64,000 nucleotides of DNA from Microvirga flocculans ATCC BAA-817 (GTDB lineage: Bacteria > Pseudomonadota > Alphaproteobacteria > Rhizobiales > Beijerinckiaceae): the NCBI RefSeq assembly GCF_000518665.1, contig NZ_JAEA01000008.1, forward strand, positions 206,904-270,903, read 5' to 3'. Position numbers and translations under genes: made by a program. Shown piece after piece: positions 1 through 7,366 of this stretch. The notes under the pieces were generated by a model. It made no database searches, was not told where the DNA came from, and saw nothing but the letters and a program-made list of their open reading frames with translations. The first letter of the stretch is position 1. Each line of letters starts with the position of its first letter.

Positions 1-14
1 CGAAGAGGCCGATC

Positions 15-569
15 ATGTCGAACGAGACGGTTGAACCGAAGCCCGATGAGCAGAGCCTGATCGAGGCGACGTTCCGGAACGGATCCATCACCGCCATCGG
101 GGTGGTCGTCGGGTTTTCCCTCGGATTCCTGAGCCGCTGGTCCGCGCTTCCAGGTCAGTGGGCTCATTCCGATCTGGTCTCGGTCGTCATGATCGCCCTG
201 GGCCTCGGCCTGCAGATCAAGTCGCTGGCGGACCTCCTCCTGATCACATCCCTTCAGATCAAGCGCTACAACCGCTCGATCCGGATTTTCCTCGCCGACC
301 TGATCCTCGTCGGAGCCGGGATCGTGCTGGCGATCTTCGCCGATCTCTTCGGCCTGGGCGGCATCGTGCTCCAGGGCCGACCGGATCAGTCGAAGACAGG
401 CTTCGCGCTGCGTCCCTTCTTGATATCGGCCCGGCGCCCCTTCGCCTCGAGCCTGCGTTTCTTGGAGGCGAGGGTCGGACGCGTGGGGCGTCGGGGCTTC
501 GGCCGCTCCGTGGCCTCGCGGACCAGTTCGACGAGGCGCGCCACCGCATCTTCCCGGTTGCGCTCCTGA
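15..569 (+). CDS. Small inner-membrane protein of unknown function
   Basis: I do not recognise the family. The first 115 or so residues look genuine: a short polar N-terminus, then three hydrophobic stretches (about residues 25-45, 53-78 and 90-118) that would span the inner membrane. A GAGG element precedes the ATG. The last 60 residues are Arg/Ser-rich, unlike a folded domain, and overlap the 3' end of arfB on the opposite strand. The native stop may therefore have been lost by a small indel near position 370, or the reading frame simply runs through. Confidence applies to the membrane part; the C-terminus is doubtful. Confidence 0.55.
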   Translation: MSNETVEPKPDEQSLIEATFRNGSITAIGVVVGFSLGFLSRWSALPGQWAHSDLVSVVMIALGLGLQIKSLADLLLITSLQIKRYNRSIRIFLADLILVGAGIVLAIFADLFGLGGIVLQGRPDQSKTGFALRPFLISARRPFASSLRFLEARVGRVGRRGFGRSVASRTSSTRRATASSRLRS

Positions 570-808
570 ACGCGGAAGCGCTGGGCGGTGATGACCAGAA
601 CGCCTTCGTTCGTCATGCGCCTCCCGGCAAGTCTTGCGAGCTTTTCCTTCACGTAATCGGGAAGCGAGGGAGAATTGCGCACATCGAACCGCAACTGGAC
701 GGCGGTCTCGACCTTGTTGACGTTCTGCCCGCCCGGCCCCGAGGCGCGGATGAAACTCTCCTCAAGTTCCGCCTCGTCGATAGCGATGGAAGGGGTCACA
801 CGGATCAT
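386..808 (-). CDS. arfB: Alternative ribosome-rescue factor / peptidyl-tRNA hydrolase ArfB
   Basis: This is the codon-independent release factor that hydrolyses peptidyl-tRNA on ribosomes stalled at mRNA ends. The 140-residue length matches YaeJ/ArfB. The catalytic GGQ loop (GPGGQNVNK) lies near residues 25-33. The C-terminus is a basic Lys/Arg-rich tail (KKRRLEAKGRRADIKKGR) of the kind that enters the empty mRNA channel. It stands alone here and converges with the upstream membrane-protein frame. It belongs to the chromosomal flank, outside the transposon. Confidence 0.93.
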   Translation of the reverse strand: MIRVTPSIAIDEAELEESFIRASGPGGQNVNKVETAVQLRFDVRNSPSLPDYVKEKLARLAGRRMTNEGVLVITAQRFRVQERNREDAVARLVELVREATERPKPRRPTRPTLASKKRRLEAKGRRADIKKGRSAKPVFD

Positions 809-1098
809 GGGGGGCTCTGGAGCAGGCGGGGGAGAATGACAGATGGAACAGGCGAATGGATTTCCAATGCAGGCTTATCCGCCGCTTGTCGAGAACCGTC
901 CCGGCTTCAGGCCGCTCATCCCCACTTCGGTCCTCCCCGTTCCGGAGGCGGATCGTGCGCCTGCCCGACCGCTATCTCCCTTCGAAGTTGAGGTTGAACT
1001 TCGGTCATGCAACCAATGATTTATATCTCAAGACTTGTCTTATCTCTAGTTGTGCTGCTATCTAGGAAATATGCAATAAAGAGACAGTTCCCCGCCTC

Positions 1099-1338
1099 AT
1101 GACCAAATCTCTGCGCCCATTGAACGACCGATCCTCGAACGGCCAGCGCGAGGCGCAGGAAAAGGTGGCCACTGGTGAGGGAATGAGCCCGCTGGAGACG
1201 GCCGGGTATATTGCAGAGTTCTCGGCCGAGCTGTCCTATCTCGCGCGGCAATCGAAACTCGACCTTCTGGCCTACCTGCTCGACATGGCGCGCCTTGAAG
1301 CGATCCGCGCCGTCCGGATGGATACGAAGGATCTTTGA
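1099..1338 (+). CDS. Small conserved hypothetical protein
   Basis: A 79-residue soluble protein, mostly helical by composition, with a short basic N-terminus and an amphipathic C-terminal half (about residues 35-70). I recall similar small orphan proteins in Rhizobiales genomes but know no function. The gene sits in the chromosomal flank downstream of the dprA remnant, on the opposite strand. The 290 bp between arfB and this gene and the 138 bp after it show no other convincing ORF. I see no strong Shine-Dalgarno before the ATG. Confidence 0.6.
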   Translation: MTKSLRPLNDRSSNGQREAQEKVATGEGMSPLETAGYIAEFSAELSYLARQSKLDLLAYLLDMARLEAIRAVRMDTKDL

Positions 1339-1476
1339 GCCGCACTTGAGCATTTTTCGGCGAAATGGATGCGGTTTGCCGTGAAAAATGCGGCCTATCA
1401 AAGAAAAGAGATGATTCCACGCAAGGGGAACAGCTCTAAGGAAAGGCAGGATCGCCGTTCCGTTTCAGGCCATGAA

Positions 1477-1929
1477 TCACGCTTCGATCAGCGACACCGC
1501 ATTGCCGCCGTGGCGTTCGAGACGTCCGGCGATCTCAAGCTCCAGCAGCGCCATCTGGACGGCTCGGATCGGCAAGCCCGATTGCCTGACCAGATCGTCG
1601 ATGGCGACAGGAGACGGCCCGAGAAAGGCGATGAGGTCGGCCTCCCTCTCATCGGCCTCGTCCTCGACGCCGGAATCCGGCAGGACGGGCGTCACCGGAG
1701 GGCGCACGACATCGGGCAGGTCGAGCTCGTCCCACAGCTCCTCGGACCCGAGGGCGTAATGGGGCTCCTCGGCGCTGCGGTCGAGGCTTGGTCCGGTGGC
1801 GATGAGAGGTTCGAGCACGCTCGTGACATGCTCGACGCCGGCGCAGAGGGTCGCGCCGTCGCGGATCAGGTCGTTGGTTCCCTCGGCGCGGGGATCGAGA
1901 GGGGACCCCGGAACGGCGAAAACCTCGCG
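1477..1929 (-). pseudogene. dprA: dprA, 3' remnant (C-terminal part, severed by the transposon)
   Basis: Read from the left tip of the transposon, the minus strand begins [10 protein letters not shown], the conserved DprA segment that normally follows [11 protein letters not shown]. It continues through the end of the Rossmann-like fold ([15 protein letters not shown]) into the C-terminal winged-helix domain (about the last 60 residues) and stops at 1477. There is no start codon at the junction, and an in-frame TGA occurs just inside the element, so this half cannot be expressed as part of DprA. An internal GTG at 1818 could start only the last 113 residues. The matching 5' half lies at 52628-53357. 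Confidence 0.92.
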
Positions 1930-2065
1930 TGTCGTGTCTCATTAAGCTCGACAATGCCATTCTTTATTTCTCAAGGGGTTACGAACCCAAGTCTCATGAC
2001 AACGTCACCACGAATCTTAGGAATCCTGACACTCGACTCACGGAATCTCATAAAGTCAGGCAGTG
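1930..2065 (+). repeat. Left (L-like) transposon end with three putative TnsB-binding sites
   Basis: The tip starts TGTCGTGTCTCATTAAGC at 1930. The core (A/G)TCTCAT recurs at 1936-1942, 1991-1997 and 2045-2051, spaced about 55 bp, each followed by an A-rich stretch and a GTCA/GACA-like triplet. Dispersed sites of this kind are the hallmark of the Tn7 left end. The same core appears on the opposite strand at the right end. Confidence 0.78.
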
Positions 2066-2212
2066 CGCTTTCGGAGGTCAAACTCTCCTTCCCCGTCGGA
2101 GCCAGGACTCGGTCCAGCGTCCGCCGCAGACCCTGTCATTTTCTACAATTGAAGGTCGTCGTGGCGCGTCCTACGTCCGTCTCGCCTCTTTCAACCTAAG
2201 AAATGACTACCC

Positions 2213-2437
2213 ATGGCAATCAAGCTGACCGAAGCCGATCACAACAAGCTCGACGCCCTTCTCGACGGCGTCCTCGACGCGCATGCCTCGGGAGACGTGA
2301 TCCTCAGCCAAGCGCGGGAGGCCATCGCCCACGTCTTCGCCGCGGCTGCGATCGACAACGAAACCGAAGTGAAGAGCTGGCTCGAGCCGGACCGCCTTGA
2401 GAGCTGGAAGGAAGAGTGCCGGAAGACGCGTGACTGA
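2213..2437 (+). CDS. Small hypothetical protein at the left transposon end
   Basis: A 74-residue acidic protein beginning MAIKLTEADHNKLDALLDGV, predicted all-helical. I recall similar short proteins in Rhizobiales, without assigned function. It is the only gene between the left-end repeats and the tns operon and converges with tniQ. Its promoter would lie within or beside the TnsB-site region. No strong Shine-Dalgarno is visible before the ATG. Confidence 0.6.
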   Translation: MAIKLTEADHNKLDALLDGVLDAHASGDVILSQAREAIAHVFAAAAIDNETEVKSWLEPDRLESWKEECRKTRD

Positions 2438-2490
2438 CGCCTCGTTCGTAAGAAGGAGCATGGCGGCTGTCGCAGCGCCCGCCGTGTCTG

Positions 2491-4425
2491 TCATTCACCG
2501 GATCGGACGCGACTCCTCTGGAATGTCAGAATCATGTCTTTGATCGGCAACGCATCCAACTGGTCACGCCTGTAAAAAAGGCACAATGGCGTATCCGTCG
2601 CCCTTATGGTTTCGAGGTCCGGGATCTTCTGGAGCATCCGGGCCATTACCCGCGGAGCACTGCCATTTTCCTTAGCGACTGACTGGACAGACACCCATTT
2701 CTCATGAAACGTCTTGGCTGACGCCTTGTCGACGCGGATTTCGCGGCGGGCGTGAGGCGCGGCCCTGATGTGCCCTCCCGCCACCAGCCCGAGTGTCACC
2801 GTGACGTGGAAGCCGAGGTTGTCGCGAATCCACCTGAGTGTTACCCATTCGCCCTCTGCATTTAACTTGCGGATCCCCGCCATGAACCGGCTTGCCTCGT
2901 CGGCGTCGAAGAGGAGCGCGTCAAGCCCCGCGCCTTCGGGAATCTGCGCGAGCGGCGCGATCTCGCCCGACGCAATGGCTGCGACAAGCGTTTTTGCGGA
3001 GTAGTCGCGGGTCATCGTCGCCATCACCCGAGAGAAGTTCCACGTCTTTCCCGGGTCCTCCCGACGCGGACGCCAACCGGAATTCAAGGACGTGATGAGG
3101 CGTTCGACTTCCGAATGTGTGAAATAATAGAGCTTTGTCTTCCTTGCCCCGGCGCATACGGGTCCAAGTAGTGGCTCGATGACCCGGTCCTCGACGAGCC
3201 TCAGCGCAATCCTGTCTTTTATGCCGAGCCTCCGTTTCACTTCATTGAACCCGAGCAGCGGCTTCCCAGGCGGGCAGATCTCGTCCACGGACGCGCGGTC
3301 GACTGCAATGTACCGGCTATGCTGTTTCCTTGTCCCGACCTTGATGATCCGGGCTTCTATAAGGAGGTGGCGCAAATGCCGGGGCCTGCCGAGACGCTCG
3401 CCGAATTCCGAGAAGGACAGGTAAGGACGCTCCGTCTCGTGCATTGGCCCGGTTATCGTGTTGCCGCGGGTGAGGATGCCATCCCACTCCACCACCGCAT
3501 ACTTTGCGATCGCGCTCCGCACGGTCGCCCACGGTTCGTGGTCGTGTCTTACGAGAAATTGCCAAAACCCGCCGAGCAGCTCGCGTATGCCTCCGGAGCT
3601 GTGGCCGGTCCGCTTCTTGGCCGTGATACGCTCGTTGATGTATGGCGAAAGCCCTGCGGGCCAGTCGCGCAGGGCTTCCGCTCCCTCTTGCAGCTGCGCT
3701 ATGATGCGTCCGACGTCCTCATGCGTCTGGCCATATCCGTACTGCGGGCTAAGTCCACGAAATCCTGCGTATGCGCCGAGCACTACAGCCGCCTCGATGA
3801 GCTGGCTCAAGGAAAGATGAGACAGTCCCGGCGGAACGGCGCAGATCTCGGCAAGATCGGGGTGCACCTTAGGAAATCCGGCGGCGAGCGCGATCATCGC
3901 AGTCCCGCGCAGTCGTTCCGGAGCGATCGGGATGCGCGGCACGAAGCGGATGTCTACCGAGCACCCGCTGCATGTGAGGAGCGGCCGTGACCTGTTGTAG
4001 CTCTTGTTGCACACGGGACACGCCCTTACCAGCCGCCGCAGATGCAGCGGACACGCCTGGATAGCTTTGAGGTCGAAAACGCCCGAGTGATATCCGCGCT
4101 CCTCTAAGCAGTCTGGGCAGTGCTTGTAAGTCTTGCGCTCGAGTACGCGTTCATCGACGGCATGACAGAAGAACCTGCGCTCGCCGCCGACCCTCAAGTA
4201 GACCCGCTGAGCCACCTCGTCCTCAGGGATGTCGAGGATAGCCGACGCTGCGCGGACGTCCGCCTCGGACCACTTGTAGAGCGCGGCAGGCGCTTTTAGC
4301 ACCGCGACGATCCATGACGGCTCGTCATAATTGTTATGCGCAGCGACGCGTCCCATAAGGCCCGCTAGGCTTTCGTCGGGAAAGGACTCAAGAGGAAAGA
4401 GAACCGGCCGGATCGTGTCCATCAC
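2491..4425 (-). CDS. tniQ: TniQ/TnsD-family target-selection protein (second copy)
   Basis: TniQ/TnsD proteins recognise a target DNA sequence and recruit the TnsC ATPase ring. This 644-residue protein has the N-terminal TniQ domain (RPVLFPLESFPDESLAGLM...), followed by four zinc-ligand pairs around residues 100-160: CPDC, CPLH, CPVC and CSGC. The C-terminal 400 residues contain helical, probably HTH DNA-binding, segments and are longer than in TniQ of Tn5053. It is the last gene of the tns operon; its ATG overlaps the stop of the first tniQ. It is clearly a paralog of that gene. Which copy recognises dprA cannot be told from sequence. Confidence 0.9.
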   Translation of the reverse strand: MMDTIRPVLFPLESFPDESLAGLMGRVAAHNNYDEPSWIVAVLKAPAALYKWSEADVRAASAILDIPEDEVAQRVYLRVGGERRFFCHAVDERVLERKTYKHCPDCLEERGYHSGVFDLKAIQACPLHLRRLVRACPVCNKSYNRSRPLLTCSGCSVDIRFVPRIPIAPERLRGTAMIALAAGFPKVHPDLAEICAVPPGLSHLSLSQLIEAAVVLGAYAGFRGLSPQYGYGQTHEDVGRIIAQLQEGAEALRDWPAGLSPYINERITAKKRTGHSSGGIRELLGGFWQFLVRHDHEPWATVRSAIAKYAVVEWDGILTRGNTITGPMHETERPYLSFSEFGERLGRPRHLRHLLIEARIIKVGTRKQHSRYIAVDRASVDEICPPGKPLLGFNEVKRRLGIKDRIALRLVEDRVIEPLLGPVCAGARKTKLYYFTHSEVERLITSLNSGWRPRREDPGKTWNFSRVMATMTRDYSAKTLVAAIASGEIAPLAQIPEGAGLDALLFDADEASRFMAGIRKLNAEGEWVTLRWIRDNLGFHVTVTLGLVAGGHIRAAPHARREIRVDKASAKTFHEKWVSVQSVAKENGSAPRVMARMLQKIPDLETIRATDTPLCLFYRRDQLDALPIKDMILTFQRSRVRSGE

Positions 4426-6350
4426 CTCTTCCTGTCGGACGGTTGATGCCTAGGGCGCTTGCGGGGGCGCTGCAACAAGTCCACGAGCGGAAGCCGGGCG
4501 ATATCGGCCCGCCGGTAAAACGGCGACCGGTGCCGCGCCGCTACCGGCAAGACGCCGATCCCCTCCACTTTCAAGAGCGCGCGGTTCAGCGCAAGCGATG
4601 TGACTTTATGGTTCGGCGCGACGTGCTGACAGGCGATCCATTCTGCATTGAACGCTTCGACGGATCTCCGGCTCAGGCGGATCCACTTCCCTGATCCCAT
4701 GCGATCGAGGTGCCCTGCCTTCACCAGTGCATGCACGACGCTCGAGTGGACTCCGAGCAGCCGGCAAGCCCATGCGACAGAGACCACGTCTCCGCTTCCG
4801 GCCTCTTGAAGCTCCGCTAGAAGCCGCCGCGCCTGAGTGCCGTCGAATGCAAGTCCGCCCAGTCCCTCGCTTGCTCCAGAGGTTGAAAAAGCTGGCAGTC
4901 GCCTGTTCCGGATCGCGGCGAGCACATCGGCAGGATCGACGCCGGCCGCTTCTTGCGCTTTCATCAGCGACTTGAACGACCAAGTTTTATTCAAGCGCGT
5001 GCTGTCAATGCGCGGCGACGCGATGAGCCCCTGCACGAAAGCGTCGATCTGCGGCCGCGCGAAGAAGTGGTTTTTCAGACGCGCCGCGCCGGAGCGCGAG
5101 GGTCCGAGGAGCGGGGGGATCACGCCTGCCGCGACGAGCCTCTGAGCGAGCTTGAATGGCAGGCCGACGTGCAGGGCCATTTCCTTCAGTCCGATCAAAG
5201 GCTGCCCAGACGGGCAGACGGCGTCAAGCGATGCGCGGTCGAGCGCGACGACACGACGCCCGCCAGGTTCACGGGCACGGTGCGTCTTCACGATGCCGGA
5301 AAGGACCAGCGCGTTCCAGACCCTCTCGGAACGACCTACCCTCGCTCGCAGTTCCTCAAGCGGCACATATGGCAGAGGCTGGCCGAGCCACTGCTCGACC
5401 GTTGCCGCCGTGGGCCCTGTCACGATCCCGCTCCATTCGCCAGCGATGTAAGCTGCCACCTGGTGTCGAAGCGTCAGCCACGGCTCCCGCTCTTCACTTG
5501 AGACAATCGACCAAAGCCGCCCCAGGTCGCCCGGCGACCCGCGCCTGCGCCGCGCGTTGTTCCGGGCGGAAACCTCGCGCAGAAACGCACGGAAGCCTTC
5601 CGGCCAGACGCTGACAGCGTCATATCCTGCCTGGAGCACGGCGAACTTGTCACCGGCGCGGCGGATTGCCGTGTATGCTCCGCCGCTTAGTGAGACGCCT
5701 AAGTCTAGCGCTCCAAGTGTGATCAGCAGTTCTGACAGCTCGTCTAAGCTGAGATGGGCCAGCGCCGCAGGAACGTCCTGCCAACGGATGGCACCAAAGC
5801 CGGCCAAGCGTGCGAGCCATGCCGTACCCTGTAACCTCTCTGGCGGCACCGCCTGGACTGGGGCATTCCGCCGATCTGCTTTGCACGCATAGCATTCGAA
5901 GAGGAGCTGGCTCCGAAGATACGGTTTCCCGCATCGATGGCATGCGCTGGCGAGACGGCACTCGTGACGCGGACACGCGTCAATGGCGACGAGGTCGAAT
6001 GTCGCCCGATGGTATCCGTGGTCCGCGAGGCACTTCGGGCAGTGCTTGTAAGCCTCTTTCTCGAGCGCTCTGTCCCGCAGCCGGTGTCCCAGAAAGTTGC
6101 GAACCTCGCCTTTCCGGAGATAGGCGCGCGACGCCACGTCGTCGGCAGCAAGGCCGAGGAGACGCGCCGCGGCCTCGACATTCGCCGCGGTCCACAGGTG
6201 CTGCCGGCGCGTCGCGCCGATTACGTCGACGAGCCACCCCGCATTGTCATAATTATTGCTATCCGCCGTCCTCGCGAGAAGGCTTGCGAGGCTCTCGCCC
6301 GGGTGCGGGCGGACCGGGAACAGGACGGGACGGAGCGGATGATGCATCAC
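4422..6350 (-). CDS. tniQ: TniQ/TnsD-family target-selection protein (first copy)
   Basis: This 642-residue paralog of the downstream gene opens with RPVLFPVRPHPGESLASLL and carries the same zinc-ligand series (CPKC, CPRH, CHRC, CYAC) at about residues 100-165. A long C-terminal region probably binds DNA through several HTH units. Its start overlaps the tnsC stop by four bases, so translation is coupled. Tandem TniQ proteins occur in Tn7-like elements where one copy serves a fixed chromosomal site and the other an alternative target; whether that division holds here is inference. Confidence 0.9.
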   Translation of the reverse strand: MMHHPLRPVLFPVRPHPGESLASLLARTADSNNYDNAGWLVDVIGATRRQHLWTAANVEAAARLLGLAADDVASRAYLRKGEVRNFLGHRLRDRALEKEAYKHCPKCLADHGYHRATFDLVAIDACPRHECRLASACHRCGKPYLRSQLLFECYACKADRRNAPVQAVPPERLQGTAWLARLAGFGAIRWQDVPAALAHLSLDELSELLITLGALDLGVSLSGGAYTAIRRAGDKFAVLQAGYDAVSVWPEGFRAFLREVSARNNARRRRGSPGDLGRLWSIVSSEEREPWLTLRHQVAAYIAGEWSGIVTGPTAATVEQWLGQPLPYVPLEELRARVGRSERVWNALVLSGIVKTHRAREPGGRRVVALDRASLDAVCPSGQPLIGLKEMALHVGLPFKLAQRLVAAGVIPPLLGPSRSGAARLKNHFFARPQIDAFVQGLIASPRIDSTRLNKTWSFKSLMKAQEAAGVDPADVLAAIRNRRLPAFSTSGASEGLGGLAFDGTQARRLLAELQEAGSGDVVSVAWACRLLGVHSSVVHALVKAGHLDRMGSGKWIRLSRRSVEAFNAEWIACQHVAPNHKVTSLALNRALLKVEGIGVLPVAARHRSPFYRRADIARLPLVDLLQRPRKRPRHQPSDRKR

Positions 6351-7366
6351 TTCTTCGAATCCTTTGGCCCTTTCGGTCCGGATCGCGGGTTGATGACGGT
6401 TGGCCCGCCTTTGACAGTCGACTTCACGGTCGGGTCGAACGGGTTCTTGCCTCTGCCCGTTTTCTTAAATGCTTTGGCGAAGTCTTCTCTCGTGATCGTG
6501 TCCGGACCGTCGCCGCGCTCGAGGCTCACGCGCGCCGCGGCGCGGACCAGGCGCGTCATCATGCCGATGACGCCGCCGGTCGCTTCGTGGATCGGCTTCG
6601 CGAGTTCCGGCCGCCACATCTGCGGCGGCCGCTCGAACCCCAGCTGATCTTCGTACATCTTCAAGAACGCCTGAAACCGGACGGTCTTCTCGCCTCCGTC
6701 CCAGGCCATCGGCTCCAGTTCGATCACCTGCGCGGTGCGCCGCTCGAGCTGCTCGTTCCGGCTGATGATGGTCATTGAGTCAGGGAGCCCGGCGCAGACG
6801 ACAGGGACCTGAGCGTTGTCGAGCAGCTGCTTGAGCCAATCCGTGACGAGAAACGATACGCGGTCGCGGTCTCTATCGAGAAGGTGTTGAAATTCGTCCA
6901 GAATGATAAGCCGCTTCCCCGTGCGGTGAAGCGCGCTGACGATCCTCGTCGAGTTCCTCGCTGCGGTGCTCTGCCGGTCTTTGACGGGGTCGCCGAGCGC
7001 TTCCAAAAACGCCTCCGTGATCGCCTTGATCGTCGCGTGGGCCGGGACCGCCATGAACAGCACCTCGCCTTCCCGGCCGAGCTTACGGACTTGAGACAGG
7101 AAGTAACGGAGAGAAGTTGTCTTTCCGCATCCTGAGGGCGCGGTCAGCATCGTCAGCTCCGCGCTCTCTCCGTCCGACCCCGTCTCGAGCCGCTCCAAAA
7201 TTTCGTCGCAGACCCGCATCATCTCGTCGTAGCGGACGAAGAGCCCCCTTATCTTGCGGAGACGCTGCGCTCGTTGGACCGCAGTGTACGGTCGTGCCGG
7301 AGCCTTGCCGTCCTGTACGGCCTCGTCACTCGGACCGTCGAAAATAATGGTTTCATCGTTCATCAC
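6347..7366 (-). CDS. tnsC: TnsC/TniB AAA+ transposition regulator ATPase
   Basis: TnsC couples the target selector (TniQ) to the transposase through an ATP-dependent filament on DNA. The 339-residue protein has a Walker A motif (SGCGKTTS) near residue 78 and Walker B (LIILDEFQHL) near residue 155, followed by a sensor region and an AAA+ lid. A disordered, basic C-terminal tail (about the last 40 residues) may contact the transposase. It overlaps tnsB by four bases upstream and tniQ by four bases downstream. Confidence 0.93.
   Translation of the reverse strand: MMNDETIIFDGPSDEAVQDGKAPARPYTAVQRAQRLRKIRGLFVRYDEMMRVCDEILERLETGSDGESAELTMLTAPSGCGKTTSLRYFLSQVRKLGREGEVLFMAVPAHATIKAITEAFLEALGDPVKDRQSTAARNSTRIVSALHRTGKRLIILDEFQHLLDRDRDRVSFLVTDWLKQLLDNAQVPVVCAGLPDSMTIISRNEQLERRTAQVIELEPMAWDGGEKTVRFQAFLKMYEDQLGFERPPQMWRPELAKPIHEATGGVIGMMTRLVRAAARVSLERGDGPDTITREDFAKAFKKTGRGKNPFDPTVKSTVKGGPTVINPRSGPKGPKDSKK

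Noticed and set aside
158..991. Long plus-strand frame of 277 codons over arfB
   Set aside because: It is the antisense shadow of arfB and its neighbour; the composition is Arg/Pro/Gly-rich and no domain is visible.
1910..1935. ACCT shared at both junctions as a target duplication
   Set aside because: The left flank continues through native R-E-V codons up to 1929, so the shared ACCT lies inside dprA coding sequence and is chance.
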